A program made the translations under genes and the position numbers. A stretch of 64,000 bases of DNA. It comes from Colletes latitarsis. Taxonomy: Eukaryota; Arthropoda; Insecta; Hymenoptera; Colletidae. The stretch is from contig NC_135141.1 of NCBI RefSeq assembly GCF_051014445.1, forward strand, positions 10,540,001-10,604,000, in the 5' to 3' direction. Shown one piece after another: positions 1 through 13,071 of the stretch (positions are counted from its first letter, which is position 1; the number at the start of each line of letters is the position of its first letter). The notes under the pieces were generated by a model, which worked only from the letters and a program-made list of their open reading frames with translations, did no database searches and was not told where the DNA came from.

Positions 1-175
1 GGTACCACATTACTACGTGAATCAAACCAGAAAACTCCAGGATCTGGCCAAGAAGTATGCGAAAAATGCGAAAGTATGAGCCAGATGATTCCAAATCCCA
101 GACCCAAAACAAACCTAACCGGTGACATCCTTTAAAATATTGATCGAGGCCAGGTTTAATTGACTGTTTCAGTGG
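1..175 (+). repeat. Representative satellite monomer (175 bp)
   Basis: First complete monomer, cut at the KpnI site. Landmarks in order: GGTACCACATTACTACGTGA, a CCAG-GAT-CTGG short dyad, two ATGCGAAA motifs back to back, GTATGAGCCAGATG, a CCCAGACC stretch, ACCGGTG (here followed by a divergent ACATCC), TTTAAAATATTGATCG, then CAGGTTTAATTGACTG leading to the next KpnI site. Most monomers have GAGGGCAAATCCC or GATTGCAAATACC after CCAGAT, and either ATAGATCGAAACC or ATTGATCCAATCC before CAGGTTTAATTG. These alternatives are useful for assigning monomers to subtypes. The phase chosen is arbitrary. Confidence 0.9.
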
Positions 176-3100
176 GGTACCACGTTACTACTTGATCCAA
201 ACCTGTCAAACCCTAGGATCTGGCCAACAAGTATGCGATAAATGAGAAAGTATGAGCCAGATGAGAGCAAATGCCAGACATAACCCAGACCTAACCGGTG
301 TTATCCGCTAAAATATAGATCGAATCCAGGTTTAATTGACTGTTGCAGTGTTGAACCACATTACCACGTGGTCCAAACCAGAAAAAGCCCAGGATCTGGC
401 CAACAGGTATGCGAAAGATGCGAAAGTATGAGCCAGATGATGGCAAATTCCAGACCTAACCCAGACCTAACCGGTGTTATCCTCTAAAATATTGTTCGAA
501 TCCAGCTTTAGTTGACAGTTTCAGTGTGGTACCAAATTACTACGTGATACAAACCAGAAAACCCCAGGATCTGGCCAACAAGTATGCGATAAATGCGAAA
601 GTATGAGCCAGATGACTGCAAATACCAGACATAACCCAGACCTAAACTGTGTTATCCTCTAAAATATTGATCCAATCAAGGTTTAATTGACTGTTTCAGT
701 GTGGTACACACATTACTACGTTATCCAAACCGGAAGGAAACTCAGGATCTCTCCAACATGTATGCGATACGTGAGAAAGTATGAGCCAGATGGTTCCAAA
801 TACAAATCCTAACACAAACCTAACCGGTGTAACCCTCTAAAGTATTGATCGAATGCAGGTTTAGTTGACTGCTTTAGTGCGGTACCGCATTGCAATGTTA
901 TCCAAACCTGAAGAAACCCACGGTCTGACTTACAAGTATGCTATAAATGCGAAATTATGAGCCAGATGAGGGCAAATCCCAGACATAACCAAGACCTAAC
1001 CGGTGTTATCCTCTAAAGTATTGATCGAATGCTGGTTTAATTGACTGCCTCAGTGTGGTACCGCATTACTACGTTATCCATACTTGAAGAAACCCACGAT
1101 CTGGCCAAGAAGTATGCGAAAAATGCGAAAGTATGAGCCAGATGATTCCAAATCCCAGACCCAAAACATACCTTACCAGTGATATCCTTTAAAATATTGA
1201 TCGAGGCCAGGTTTAATTGACTGTTTCAGTGTGGTACCACGTTACCACGTGATCCAAACCAGAAAAAGCCCAGGATCTGGCCAACAGGTAATCGAAAGAT
1301 GCGACACTGTGAGCCAGATGAGGGCAAATCCCAGTCATACCCCAGACCTAACCGGTGTTATCCGCTAAAATATAGATCGAAACCAGGTTTAATTGACTGT
1401 TGCAGTGTTGAACCATATTACTACGTGATCCAAACCAGAAAAAGCCCAGGATCTGGCCAACATGAATGCGAAAGATGCGAAAGTATGAGCCAGATGATGG
1501 CAAATTCCAGACCTAACCCAGACCAAACCGGTGTTATCCTCTAAAATATTGTTCGAATCCAGGATTAGTTGACAGTTTCAGTGTGTTACCAAATTTCTAC
1601 GTGATCCAAACCAGAAAACCCCAGGATCTGGCCAACAAGTATGCGATAAATGCGAAAGTATGAGCCAGATGTGGGCAAATCCCAGACCTAATAACCCAGA
1701 CCTAACCGGTGTTAACATCTAAAATATTGAACCAATCCAGGTTTAATTGACGGTTTCAGTGTGGTACCACATTTACTACGTGATCCAAAATAGAAAAAGG
1801 CCAGGATCAGAACAACAAGTATACGGAAAATGCGAAAGTATGAGCCAGATGATTGCAAATACCAGACCTAACACAAACCTAACCGGTGTTATCCTTTAGA
1901 ATATAGATCGAAACCAGGTTTAATTAACTGTTTCAGTGTGGTACCACATTACTACGTGACCCAAACCAGAAAACCCCAGGATCTGTCCGACATGTATGCG
2001 AAAGATGCGATAGTATGAGCCAGATGATTGGAAATCCCAGACCTAACCCAGACCTAACCAGTGTTATCCTCTAAAATATTGATCCAATCCAAGTTTAATT
2101 GACAGTTTCAGTGTGGTACCACATTACTACGTGATCCAAACCAGAAAACCCCAGAAAATGGCCAATAGGTATGCGAAAGATGCGATAGTATGGTCCAGAT
2201 GAGGGCAAATCCCAGACATAACCCTGACCAAACCGGTGTTATCCTCTAAAATATAGATCGAATCCAGGTTTAGTGGAATGTTTCAGTGTGGTACCACGTT
2301 TCTACGTGATCAAAGCCAGAGGAAAGCTCAGGATCTGGCGAACAAGTTTGCGATAAATGCGAAAGTATGAGCCAGATGTGGGCAAATCCCAGACATAACC
2401 CAGACCTAACCGGTGTTATCCTCTAAAATATTGATCCAATCCAAGTTTAATTGACAGTTTCAGTGTGGTACCAAATTACTACGTGATCCAAACTAGAAAA
2501 AGCCCAGGATCTGACCAACAAGTATGCGATACATGAGAAAGTATGAGCCAGATGTTTCCAAATACCAGTCCTAACACAAACCTAACCGGTGTTACCCTCT
2601 AAAGTATTGATCGAATGCAGGTTTAGTTGACTGCTTCAGTGTGGTACCGCATTACTATGTTATCCAAACCTGAAGAAACCCACGATCTGGCCAACAAGTA
2701 TGCGAAAAATGCGAAAGTATGAGCCAGATGAGGGCAAATCCCAGACTTAAACCAGACGAAACCGGTGTTATCCTCTAAAATATAGATCCAAACCAGATTT
2801 AATTGACCGTTTCAGTGTGGTATCGCATTGCTACGTGATCCAAACCAGAAAATGCCCTGGATCTGGTCCACACGTATGCGAAAGATGCAAAAGTATGAGC
2901 CAGATGAGGCAAATCCCAGGCCTAAAACAAACATAATCGGTTTAATCCTCTAAAATATTGATCCAATCCAATTTTAATTGACTTTTTCAGTGTGGTACCA
3001 CATTACTGTGTGATCCAAAACAGAAATAGCCCAGGATCTGGCCAACAGGTATGCGAAAGATGCGAAATTATGAGCCAGATCATGCAAATACCAGACCTAA

Positions 3101-3540
3101 CACAAACCTAACCGGTGTTATCCTCCAAAATATTGATCCAATCCAGGTTTAATTGATTGTTTCAGTGTGGTACCACATTACTACGTGACCAAAACTAGAT
3201 AAAGCCCAGGATCTGACTAACAAGTTTGCGATAAATGCGAAAGTATGAGCCAGATGGTTGCAAATCGCAGACATAACCCTGACCTAACCGGTGTTGTCCT
3301 CTGAAATATAAATCGAAACCAGGTTTAATTGACTGTTTCAGTGTGGTACCAGATTTGTACGTGATCCAAACCAGAAAAAACCCAGGATCTGGCCAACAGG
3401 TATGCGAAGGAAGCGAAAGTATGAGCCAGATGAGGGCAAATCCCAGACATAACCCAGACCTAACCGGTGTTATCCTGTAAAATATAGATCGAATCCTGGT
3501 TTAGTGGACTGTGTCAGTGTGGTACCACATTACTGCGTGA

Positions 3541-3890
3541 TCCAAACCAGTAAAACCCTAGGATCTGGCTAACAAGTATGCGATAAATGCGAAAGTATGA
3601 GCCAGATGAGGGAAAATCCCAGACATAACCCAGACATAACCAGTGTTATCCTCTAAAATATTGATCCAATCCAAGTTTAATTGACAGTTTCAGTGTGGTA
3701 CCAAACTACTACGTGATCCAAACCAGAAAACCCCAGGAAATGGCCAATAGGTATGCGAAAGATGCGATAGTATGAGCCAGATGAGGGCAAATCCCAGACA
3801 TAACCCTGACCAAACCGGTGTTATCCTTTAAAATATAGATCGAAACCAGGTTAAGTTGACTGTTTCAGTGTGGTACGACACTACTACGTG
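3541..3890 (+). repeat. Two-monomer duplicon, copy 1 (copy 2 at 5301-5650)
   Basis: Shared variants such as GTAAAACCCTAGGATCTGGC, GAGGGAAAATCCC and GACATAACCAGTGTTATCC lie exactly 1760 bp apart in this block and at 5301-5650, which is ten monomers of 176 bp. Flanking monomers differ, so the boundaries are approximate. A related stretch recurs from about 6164. Confidence 0.8.
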
Positions 3891-5300
3891 ATCGAAACCA
3901 GAGAATAACCAGGATCTGGCGGACAAGTTTGCGATAAATGCGAAAGTATGAGCCAGATGAGGGCAAATCCCAGACATAAGCCAGACCTAACCGGTGTTAT
4001 CCTCTAAAATAATCATCCAATCCAAGTTTAATTGACTGTTTCAGTGTGGTACCACATTTGTACGTGATCCAAACCAGAAAAATCCCAGGATCTGGCCAAC
4101 ATGTATGCGAATGATGCGAAAGTATGACCCAGATGAGGGCAAATCCCAGACATAAGCGAGACCTAACCGGTGTTATCCTCTAAAATATTGATCCCATCCA
4201 AGTATAATTGACTGTTTCAGTGTGGTACCACATTACTACGTGATCCAAACTAGAAAAAGCCCAGGATCTGGCCAACAGGTATGCGAATTATGCGAAAGCA
4301 TGAGCCAGATGAGGGAAAATCCCAGACATAACCCAGACATAACCAGTGTTATCCTCTAAAATATTGATCCAATCCAAGTTTAATTGAATGTTTCAGTGTG
4401 GTACCACATTTGTACGTGATCCAAACCAGAAAAAACCCAGGATCTGGCCAACAGGTTTGCGAAGGATGCGAAAGTATGAGCCAGATGAGGGCAAATCCCA
4501 GACATAACCCAGACCTAACCGGTGTTATCCTCTAAAATATAGATCGAATCCTGGTTTAGTAGACTGTGTCAGTGGGGTACCACATTACTGGGTGATCCAA
4601 ACCAGAAGAATACCCAGGAACTGCCCAACAAGTATGCTATAAATGGAAAAGTATGAGCCAGATGGTTGCAAATCGCAGACATAATCCCGACCTAACCGGT
4701 GTTATCCTCTGAAATATAAATCGAAACCAGGTTTAATTGACTGTTTCAGTGTGGTACCACGTTACTACTTGATCCAAACCAGTAAAAGCCTAGGATCTGG
4801 CCAAAAAGTATGCGATAAATGCGAAAGTATGAGCCAGATGATTGCAAATACCAGACATAACCCAGACCTAACCTGTGTTATCCTCTAAAATATTGATCCA
4901 ATCCAGGTTTAATTGACTGTTTCAGTGTGGTACCACATTACTACGTGATCCAAACTAGAAAAAGCCCAGGATCTGTCCAACAAGTATCCGATAAATGCGA
5001 AATTAGGAGCCAGATGAGGGCAAATCCCAGACATAACCAAGACCTAACCGGTGTTATCCTCTGAAGTATTGATCGAATGCAGGTTTAATTGATTGCTTCA
5101 GTGTGGTACCGCATTACTACGTTATCCATACCTGAAGAAACCCACGATCTGGCCAACAAGTATGCGAAAAATGCGAAAGTATGAGCCAGACGAGGGCAAA
5201 TCCCAGACATAAATCAGACCAAACCGGTGTTATCCTCTAAAATATAGATCGAAACCAGGTTAAGTTGACTGTTTCAATGTGGTACCTCGTTACTACTTGA

Positions 5301-5650
5301 TCCAAACCAGTAAAACCCTAGGATCTGGCTAACAAGTATGCGATAAATGCGAAAGTATGAGCCAGATGAGGGAAAATCCCAGACATAACCCAGACATAAC
5401 CAGTGTTATCCTCTAAAATATTGATCCAATCCAAGTTTAATTGACAGTTTCAGTGTGGTACCAAATTACTACGTGATCCAAACCAGAAAACCCCAGGAAA
5501 TGGCCAATAGGTATGCGAAAGATGCGATAGTATGAGCCAGATGAGGGCAAATCCCAGACATAACCCTGACCAAACCGGTGTTATCCTCTAAAATATAGAT
5601 CGAAACCAGGTTAAGTTGACTGCTTCAGTGTGGTAGGACATTACTACGTG
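5301..5650 (+). repeat. Two-monomer duplicon, copy 2
   Basis: This matches 3541-3890 at offset 1760, including the unusual GGGAAAATCCC and AGGAAATGGCCAATAGG variants. Beyond about 5650 it switches to the subtype carrying GTGTTCCAAACC, which is also seen at 7141-7270. Confidence 0.8.
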
Positions 5651-5712
5651 TTCCAAACCAAAAAAAACCCCCGAATCTGCCCAACAAGTATGCGACAAAT
5701 GCGACAGTATGA

Positions 5713-5812
5713 GCCAGATGAGGGCAAATCCCAGACATAAGCCTGACCTAACCGGTGTTATATATAACACCCAGCAACTGTCCAACAAGTATATGAAATT
5801 GCGAAAGTATGA
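5713..5812 (+). repeat. Internally deleted monomer (about 100 bp)
   Basis: Two successive GCCAGA landmarks (5713 and 5813) are only 100 bp apart instead of about 176. The text jumps from ACCGGTGTTAT straight to AACACCCAGCAACTG. The intact parallel at 7200-7380 retains the intervening segment. Alignment offsets of 1508 before and 1583 after the junction put the loss at 75 bp, with a few extra bases (ATATA) at the join. This looks like a private deletion in one monomer. Confidence 0.85.
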
Positions 5813-6163
5813 GCCAGACGAGGGCAAATCCCATACATAAATCAGACCAAACCGGTGTTATCCTCTGAAGTATTGATCGAATGCAGGTTTAATTGACTGT
5901 TTCAGTGTGGTACCACGTTACTACTTGATCCAAACCAGTAAAACCCTAGGATCTGGCCAACAAGTATGCGATAAATGCGAAAGTATGAGCCAGATGATTG
6001 CAAATACCAGACATAACCCAGACCTAACCGGTGTTATCCTCTAAATTTCTGATCCAATCCAGGTTTAATTGACTGTTTCAGTGTGGTACCACGTTACTAC
6101 TTGATCCAAACCAGTAAAAGCCCAGGATCTGTCCAACAAGTATGCGATAAATGCGAAAGTATG

Positions 6164-6864
6164 AGCCAGATGAGGGAAAATCCCAGACATAACCCAGACA
6201 TAACCAGTGTTATCCTCTAAAATATTGATCCAATCCAAGTTTAATTGACAGTTTCAGTGTGGTACCAAATTACTACGTGATCCAAACCAGAAAACCCCAG
6301 GAAATGGCCAATAGGTGTGCGAAAGATGCGATAGTATGAGCCAGATGAGGGCAAATCCCAGACATAACCCTGCCCAAACCGGTGTTATCCTCTAAAGTAT
6401 AGATCGAAACCAGGTTAAGTTGACTGTTTCAGTGTGGTACGACATTACTACGTGATACAAACCAGAGAAAAACCAGGATCTGGCGGGCAAGTTTGCGATA
6501 AATGCGAAAGTATGGGCCAGATGAGGGCAAATCCCAGACATAAGCCAGACCTAACCGGTGTTATCCTCTAAAATATTCATCCAATCCAAGTTTAATTGAC
6601 TGTTTCAGTGTGGTACCACATTTGTACGTGATCCAAACCAGAAAAAACCCAGGATCTGGCCAACATGTATGCGAATGATGCGAAAGTATGACCCAGATGA
6701 GGGCAAATCCCAGACATAAGCGAGACCTAACCGGTGTTATCCTCTAAAATATTGATCCCATCCAAGTATAATTGACTGCTTCAGTGTGGCACCACATTAC
6801 TACGTGATCCAAACTAGAAAAAGCCCAGGATCTGGCCAACAGGTATGCGAATGATGCGAAAGCA
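6164..6864 (+). repeat. Four-monomer duplicon, copy of about 3600-4300
   Basis: Variants including GAAATGGCCAATAGG, GACATTACTACGTGAT with CCAGAGAA, ACATTTGTACGTG and ATTGATCCCATCCAAGTATA occur in the same order in both stretches at offset 2564. The first part also parallels 5371 onward at offset 804. That offset is shorter than five monomers because of the deletion near 5760. Confidence 0.75.
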
Positions 6865-6920
6865 TGAGCCAGATAAGGGCAAATCCCAGACATAACCCAG
6901 ACCTAGCCGGTGTTATCCTC
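6741..6920 (+). repeat. Monomer of a five-monomer (880-bp) repeat, copy 1
   Basis: The run with ATTGATCCCATCCAAGTATA, GTGTGGCACCACATT and GAAAGCATGAGCCAGATAAG is repeated at 7621-7800, exactly 880 bp or five monomers later. This is local higher-order duplication; only about one monomer is clearly shared. Confidence 0.75.
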
Positions 6921-7620
6921 TAAAATATAGATCGAATCCAGGTTAAGTGGACTGTTTCTGTGTGGTACCACATTTCTACGTGATACAAACCAGAAATAAC
7001 TGAGGATCTGGCTAACAAGTTTGCGAAAGATGCGATAGTATGAGCCTGATGAGGGCAAATCCCAAACATAACCCTGACCTAACCGGTGTTATCCTCTAAA
7101 ATAAACATCGAAACCAGGTTTAGTTGACTGTTTCAGTGTGGTACGACATTACTACGTGCTCCAAACCAAAAAAAACCCCGAATCTGCCCAACAAGTATGC
7201 GACAAATGCGACAGTATGAGCCAGATGAGGGCAAATCCCAGACATAAGCCTGACCTAACCGGTGTTATCCTCTAAAATATACATAGAAACCTGGTTTAGT
7301 TGACTGTTTCAGTATGGTACGACATTACTACGTGATCCAAACCAGAAAAACACCCAGCAACTGTCCAACAAGTATATGAAAATGCGAAAGTATGAGCCAG
7401 ACGAGGGCAAATCCCATACATAAATCAGACCAAACCGGTGTTATCCTCTAAAATGTAGATCGAAACCAGGTTAAGTTGACTGTTTCAATGTGGTACCACG
7501 TTACTACTTGATCCAATCCAGTAAAACCCTAGGATCTGGCTAACAAGTATGCGATAAATGCGAAAGTATGAGCCAGATGAGGGAAAATCCCAGACATAAC
7601 CCGGACATAACCAGTGTTAT

Positions 7621-7800
7621 CCTCTAAAATATTGATCCCATCCAAGTATAATTGACTGCTTCAGTGTGGCACCACATTACTACGTGATCCAAACTAGAAA
7701 AAGCCCAGGATCTGGCCAACAGGTATGCGAATGATGCGAAAGCATGAGCCAGATAAGGGCATATCCCAGACATAACCGTGACCAAATCGGTGTTATCCTC
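7621..7800 (+). repeat. Monomer of a five-monomer (880-bp) repeat, copy 2
   Basis: Copy of 6741-6920 at offset 880. The two differ by a few bases (for example GCATATCCC here against GCAAATCCC) and diverge after about 7780. Confidence 0.75.
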
Positions 7801-8554
7801 TAATATATAGATGGAATCCAGGTTTAGTGGAATGTTTCAGTGTGGTACCACGTTTCTACGTGATCAAAACCAGAAAAAACCCACGATCTGGCTAACAGGT
7901 ATGCGAAAGATGCGATAGTATGAGCCTGATGAGGGCAAAACCCAGACATAACCCTGACCTAACCGGTGTTATCCTCTAAAATATAGATCGAATCAAGGTT
8001 TAGTGGAATGTTTCAGTGCGGTGCCACGTTTCTACGTGATCAAAACCAGAAAAAACCCTGGATCTGGCTAACAAGTATGCGAAAGATGCGATAGTATGAG
8101 CCAGATGTGTGCAAATCCCAGACATAACCCAGACCTAACCGGTGTTATCCTCTAAAATATTGATCCAATCCAAGTTTAATTGACCGTTTCTGTGTGGTAC
8201 CAAATTACTACGTGATCCAAACCAGAAAACCCCAGGATCTGGCCAACAAGTATGGGATAAATGCGAAAGTATGAGCCAGATGATTGCAAATACCAGACAT
8301 AACCCAGACGTAACCTGTGTTATCCTCTAAAATATTGATCCAATCCAGGTTTAATTGACTGTTTCAGTGTGGTATCACATTACTACGTGATCCAAACCGG
8401 TAACACCCTAGGATCTGGCCAACAAGTATGCGATAAATGCGAAATTATGAGCCAGATGAGGGCAAATCCCAGACATAACCAAGACCTCCTAACCGGTGTT
8501 ATCCTCCAAAGTATTGATCGAATGCAGCTTTAATTGACTGCCTCAGTGTGGTAC

Positions 8555-9190
8555 CGCATCACAGCGTTATCCATACCTGAAGAAACCCACGATCTGGCCA
8601 ACAAGTATGCGAAGAATGCGAAAGTATGAGCCAGATGAGGGCAAATCCCAGACATAAACCAGACCAAACCGGTGTTATCCTCTAAAATATTGAACCAATC
8701 CAGATTTAATTGACTGTTTCAGTGTGGTACCACATTACTACGTTATCCAAACCAGAAGAAAACCCAGGATCTGGCCAACAAGTATGCGATAAATGCGAAA
8801 GTATGAGCCTGATGAGCGCAAATCCCAGACATAACCTTGACCTAACCGGTGTTATCCTCTAAAATATACATCGAAACCAGGTTTAATTGACTGTTTCAGT
8901 GTGGTACGACATTACTACGTGATCCAAACCAGAAAAAGCCCAGGATCTGGTCCACAGGTATGCGAAAGATGCCAAAGTATGAGCCAGATGATTCCAAATC
9001 CCAGACGTAAAACAAACCTAAACGGTGTTATCCTTTGAAATATTGATCGAGGCCAGGTTTAGTTGACTGATTCAGTGTGGTACCACGTTACTACTTTATC
9101 CAAACCAGTAAAACCCTAGGATCTGGCCAACAAGATTGCGATAAATGCGAAAATAGGAGCCAGGTGGTTGCAAATACCAGACATAACCCA
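8555..9190 (+). repeat. Duplicon X, copy 1 (copy 2 at 11378-12013)
   Basis: Shared rare variants are GTACCGCATCACAGCG (CACGGCG in the copy), GCGAAGAATGCGAAAG, CCTGATGAGCGCAAATCCC and the GGAGCCAGGTGG form near the end. They sit at a constant offset of 2823 bp, about sixteen monomers. The block ends where this copy continues into GACCTCATAACC and the other into GACCTGACC. Confidence 0.85.
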
Positions 9191-11373
9191 GACCTCATAA
9201 CCGGTGTTATCCTCCAAAGTATTGATCGAATGCAGGTTTAATTGACTGCCTCAGTGTGGTACCGCATTACTGCGTTATCCATACCTGAAGAAACCCACGA
9301 TCTGGCCAACAAGTATGCGAAAAATGCGAAAGTATGAGCCAGATGACGGCAAATCCCAGACATAAACCAGGTGAAACCGGTGTTATCCTCTAAACTATAG
9401 ATCGAAACCAGGTTTAATTGACTGCTTCAGTGTGGTATCACATTACTACGTGATCCGAACCAGTAAATCCCTAGGATCTGGCCAACAAGTATGCGATAAA
9501 TGCGAAAGTATGAGCCAGATTATTGCAAATACCAGGCATAACCCAGACCTAACCTGTGTTATCCTCTAAAATATTGATCCAATCCAGGTTTAATTGGTTG
9601 TTTCAGTGTGGTACCACATTACTACTTGACCCAAACTAGAAAAAGCCCAGGATCTGACCAACAAGTATGCGATAAATGCGAAATTATGAGCCGGATGAGG
9701 GCAAATCCCAGACATAACCAAGACCTCCTAACCGGTGTTATCCTCCAAAGTATTGATCGAATGCAGGTATAATTGACTGCCTCAGTGTGGTACCGCATTA
9801 CTGCGTTATCCATACCTGAATAAACCCACGATCTGGCCAACAAGTATGCGAAAAATGCGAAAGTATGAGCCAGATGACGGCAAATCCCAGACATAAACCA
9901 GGTGAAGCCGGTGTTATCCTCAAAAATATAGATCGAAACCAGGTTTAATTGACTGTTTCAGTGTGGTATCACATTACTACGTGATCCAAACCAGTAAAAC
10001 CCTAGGATCTGGCCAACAAGTATGCGATAAATGCGAAAGTATGAGCCAGATTATTGCAAATACCAGGCATAACCCAGACCTAACCTGTGTTATCCTCTAA
10101 AATATTGATCCAATCCAGGTTTAATTGATTGTTTCAGTGTGGTACCACATTACTACTTGACCCAAACTAGAAGAAGCCCAGGATCTGACCAACAAGTATG
10201 CGATAAGTGCGAAATTACGAGCCAGATGATGGCATATCGCAGAAATAACCAAGGCCTAACCGGTGTTATCCTCCGACATATTGATCGAATGCAGGTTTAA
10301 TTGACTGCCTCAGTGTGGTACCGCATTACTACGTTATCCATACCTGAAGAAACCCACGATCTGGCCAACAGGTATGCGAAAAATGCGATAGTATGAGCCA
10401 GATGAGGGCAAATCCCAGACATAACCCAGACCTAACAGGTGTTATCCTGTAAAATATACATCGCAACCAGGTTTAATTGACTGTTTCAGTGTGGTACCAA
10501 ATTACTACGTGATCCAAACCAGAAATCCCCAGGATATGGCCAACAAGTATACGATAAATGCCAAAATATGAGCCAGATGATTCCTAATACCAGACATAAC
10601 CCAGACCTAACTTGTCTTATCCTCTAAAATATTGATCCAATCCTGGTTTAATTGACTGTTTCCGTGTGGTACCACATTACTATGTGATCCAAACTAGAAA
10701 AAGCCCAGGATCTGACCAACAAGTATGCGATAAATGCGAAAGTATGAGCCAGATGATTGCAAATACCAGACATAACCCTGGCGTAACCTGTGTTATCCTC
10801 TAAAATATTGATCCAAACCATGTCTAATTGTCTGCTTCAGTGTGGTACCACATTACTACGTGATCCAAACCGGTAAAACCCTAGGATCTGGCCAACAAGT
10901 GTGCGATAAATGCGAAAGTATGAGCCAGATGATTGCAAATGCCAGACATAACCCAGACCTAACCTGTGTTATCCTCCAAAATATTGATCCAATCCAGGTT
11001 TAATTAACTGTCTCAGTGGGGCACCATATTACTACGTGATCCAAACCAGAGGGAAACCCAGGATCTGGCCAACAAGTATGCGATACATGGGAAAGTATGA
11101 GCCAGATGATTCCAAATACCAGACCTAACACAAACATAACAAGTGTTCCCCTCTAAAGTATTGATCGAATGCAGATTTAGTTGACTGCTTGAGTGTGGTA
11201 CCGCATTACTATGTTATCCAAACCTGAAGAAAGCCACGATCTGGCCAACAAGTATGCGAAAAATGCGAAAGTATGAGCCAGATGAGGGCAAATCCCAGAC
11301 ATAAACCAGACGAAACCGGTGTTATCCTCTAAAATATAGATCGAAACCAGGTTTAATTGACTGTTTCAGTGTG
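9190..11373 (+). repeat. Duplicon Y, copy 1 (copy 2 at 13072-15255)
   Basis: About twelve monomers are repeated at offset 3882. Diagnostic variants in the same order include GACCTCATAACC, TGACGGCAAATCCC, AACCAGGTGAAACC, CCTGAATAAACCC, GGCATATCGCAGAAATAACC, CTTGTCTTATCC and ACAAGTGTTCCCCTC. Copy differences are scattered single bases, so the duplication looks recent. The right edge is where copy 1 runs into duplicon X copy 2 and copy 2 does not. Confidence 0.88.
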
Positions 11374-11377
11374 GTAC

Positions 11378-12013
11378 CGCATCACGGCGTTATCCATACC
11401 TGAAGAAACCCACGACCTGGCCAACAAGTATGCGAAGAATGCGAAAGTATGAGCCAGATGAGGGCAAATCCCAGACATAAACCAGACCAAACCGGTGTTA
11501 TCCTCTAAAATATTGAACCAATCCAGATTTAATTGACTGTTTCAGTGTGGTACCACATTACTACGTTATCCAAACCAGAAGAAAACCCAGGATCTGGCCA
11601 ACAAGTATGCGATACATGCGAAAGTATGAGCCTGATGAGCGCAAATCCCAGACATAACCTTGACCTAACCGGTGTTATCCTCTAAAATATACATCGAAAC
11701 CAGGTTTAATTGACTGTTTCAGTGTGGTACGACATTACTACGTGATCCAAACCAGAAAAAGCCCAGGATCTGGTCCACAGGTATGCGAAAGATGCCAAAG
11801 TATGAGCCAGATGATTCCAAATCCCAGACGTAAAACAAACCTAAACGGTGTTATCCTTTGAAATATTGATCGAGGCCAGGTTTAGTTGACTGTTTCAGTG
11901 TGGTACCACGTTACTACTTTAACCAAACCAGTAAAACCCTAGGATCTGGCCAACAAGTTTGCGATAAATGCGAAAATAGGAGCCAGGTGGTTGCAAATAC
12001 CAGACATAACCCA
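11378..12013 (+). repeat. Duplicon X, copy 2
   Basis: Copy of 8555-9190 at offset 2823. It lies directly after duplicon Y copy 1, so the order is X, Y, X', about 1.06 kb of related monomers, then Y'. That order fits one unequal exchange over an X-Y unit followed by partial loss. Confidence 0.85.
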
Positions 12014-13071
12014 GACCTGACCTGTGTTATCCTCTAAAATATTGATCCAACCCAGGTTTAATTGACTGTTTCAGTGTGGTACCACATTACTACGCGATCC
12101 AAACTAGAAAAATCCCAGGATCTGACCAACAAGTATGCGATAAATGCGAAAGTATGAGCCAGATGATTGCAAATACCAGACATAACCCAGACCTAACCTG
12201 TGTTATCCTCTAAAATATTGATCCAATCCAGGTTTAATTGACTGTTTCAGAGGGGTGCCACGTTACTACTTGATCCAAACCAGTAAAACACGAGGTTCTG
12301 GCCAACAAGTTTGCGATAAATGCGAAAGTACGAGCCAGATGATTGCAACTACCAGAAATAACCAAGACCTAACCGGTGTTATCCTCCAAAGTATTGATCG
12401 TATGCAGGTTTAATTCACTGCCTCAGTGTGGTACCGCATTACTACGTTATCCATACCTGAAGAAACCCACGATCTGGCCAACAAGTATGCGAAAAATGCG
12501 ATAATATGAGCCAGATGAGGGCAAATCCCAGACATAACCAAGACCTCCTAACCGGTGTTATCCTCCAAAGTATTGATCGAATGCAGGTTTAATTGACTGC
12601 CTCAGTGTGGTACTGCATTACTGCGTTATCCTTACCTGAAGAAACCCACGATCTGGCCAACAAGTATGCGGAAAATGCGAAAGTATGAGCCAGATGAGGG
12701 CAAATCCCAGACATAAACCAGACGAAACCGGTGTTATCCTCTAAAATATAGATCGAAACCAGGTTTAATTGACTGTCTCAGTGTGGTATCACATTACTAC
12801 GTGATCCAAACCAGTAAAACCCTAGGATCTGGCCAACATGTATGCGATAAATGCGAAAGTATGAGCCAGATTATTGCAAATACCAGACATAACCCAGACC
12901 TAACCTGTGTTATCCTCTAAAATATTGATCCAATCCTGGTTTAATTGATTGTTTCAGTGTGGTACCACATTACTACGTGACCCAAACTAGAAAAAGCCCA
13001 GGATCTGACCAACAAGTATGCGATAAATGCGAAATTATGAGCCAGATGAGGGCAAATCCCAGACATAACCA

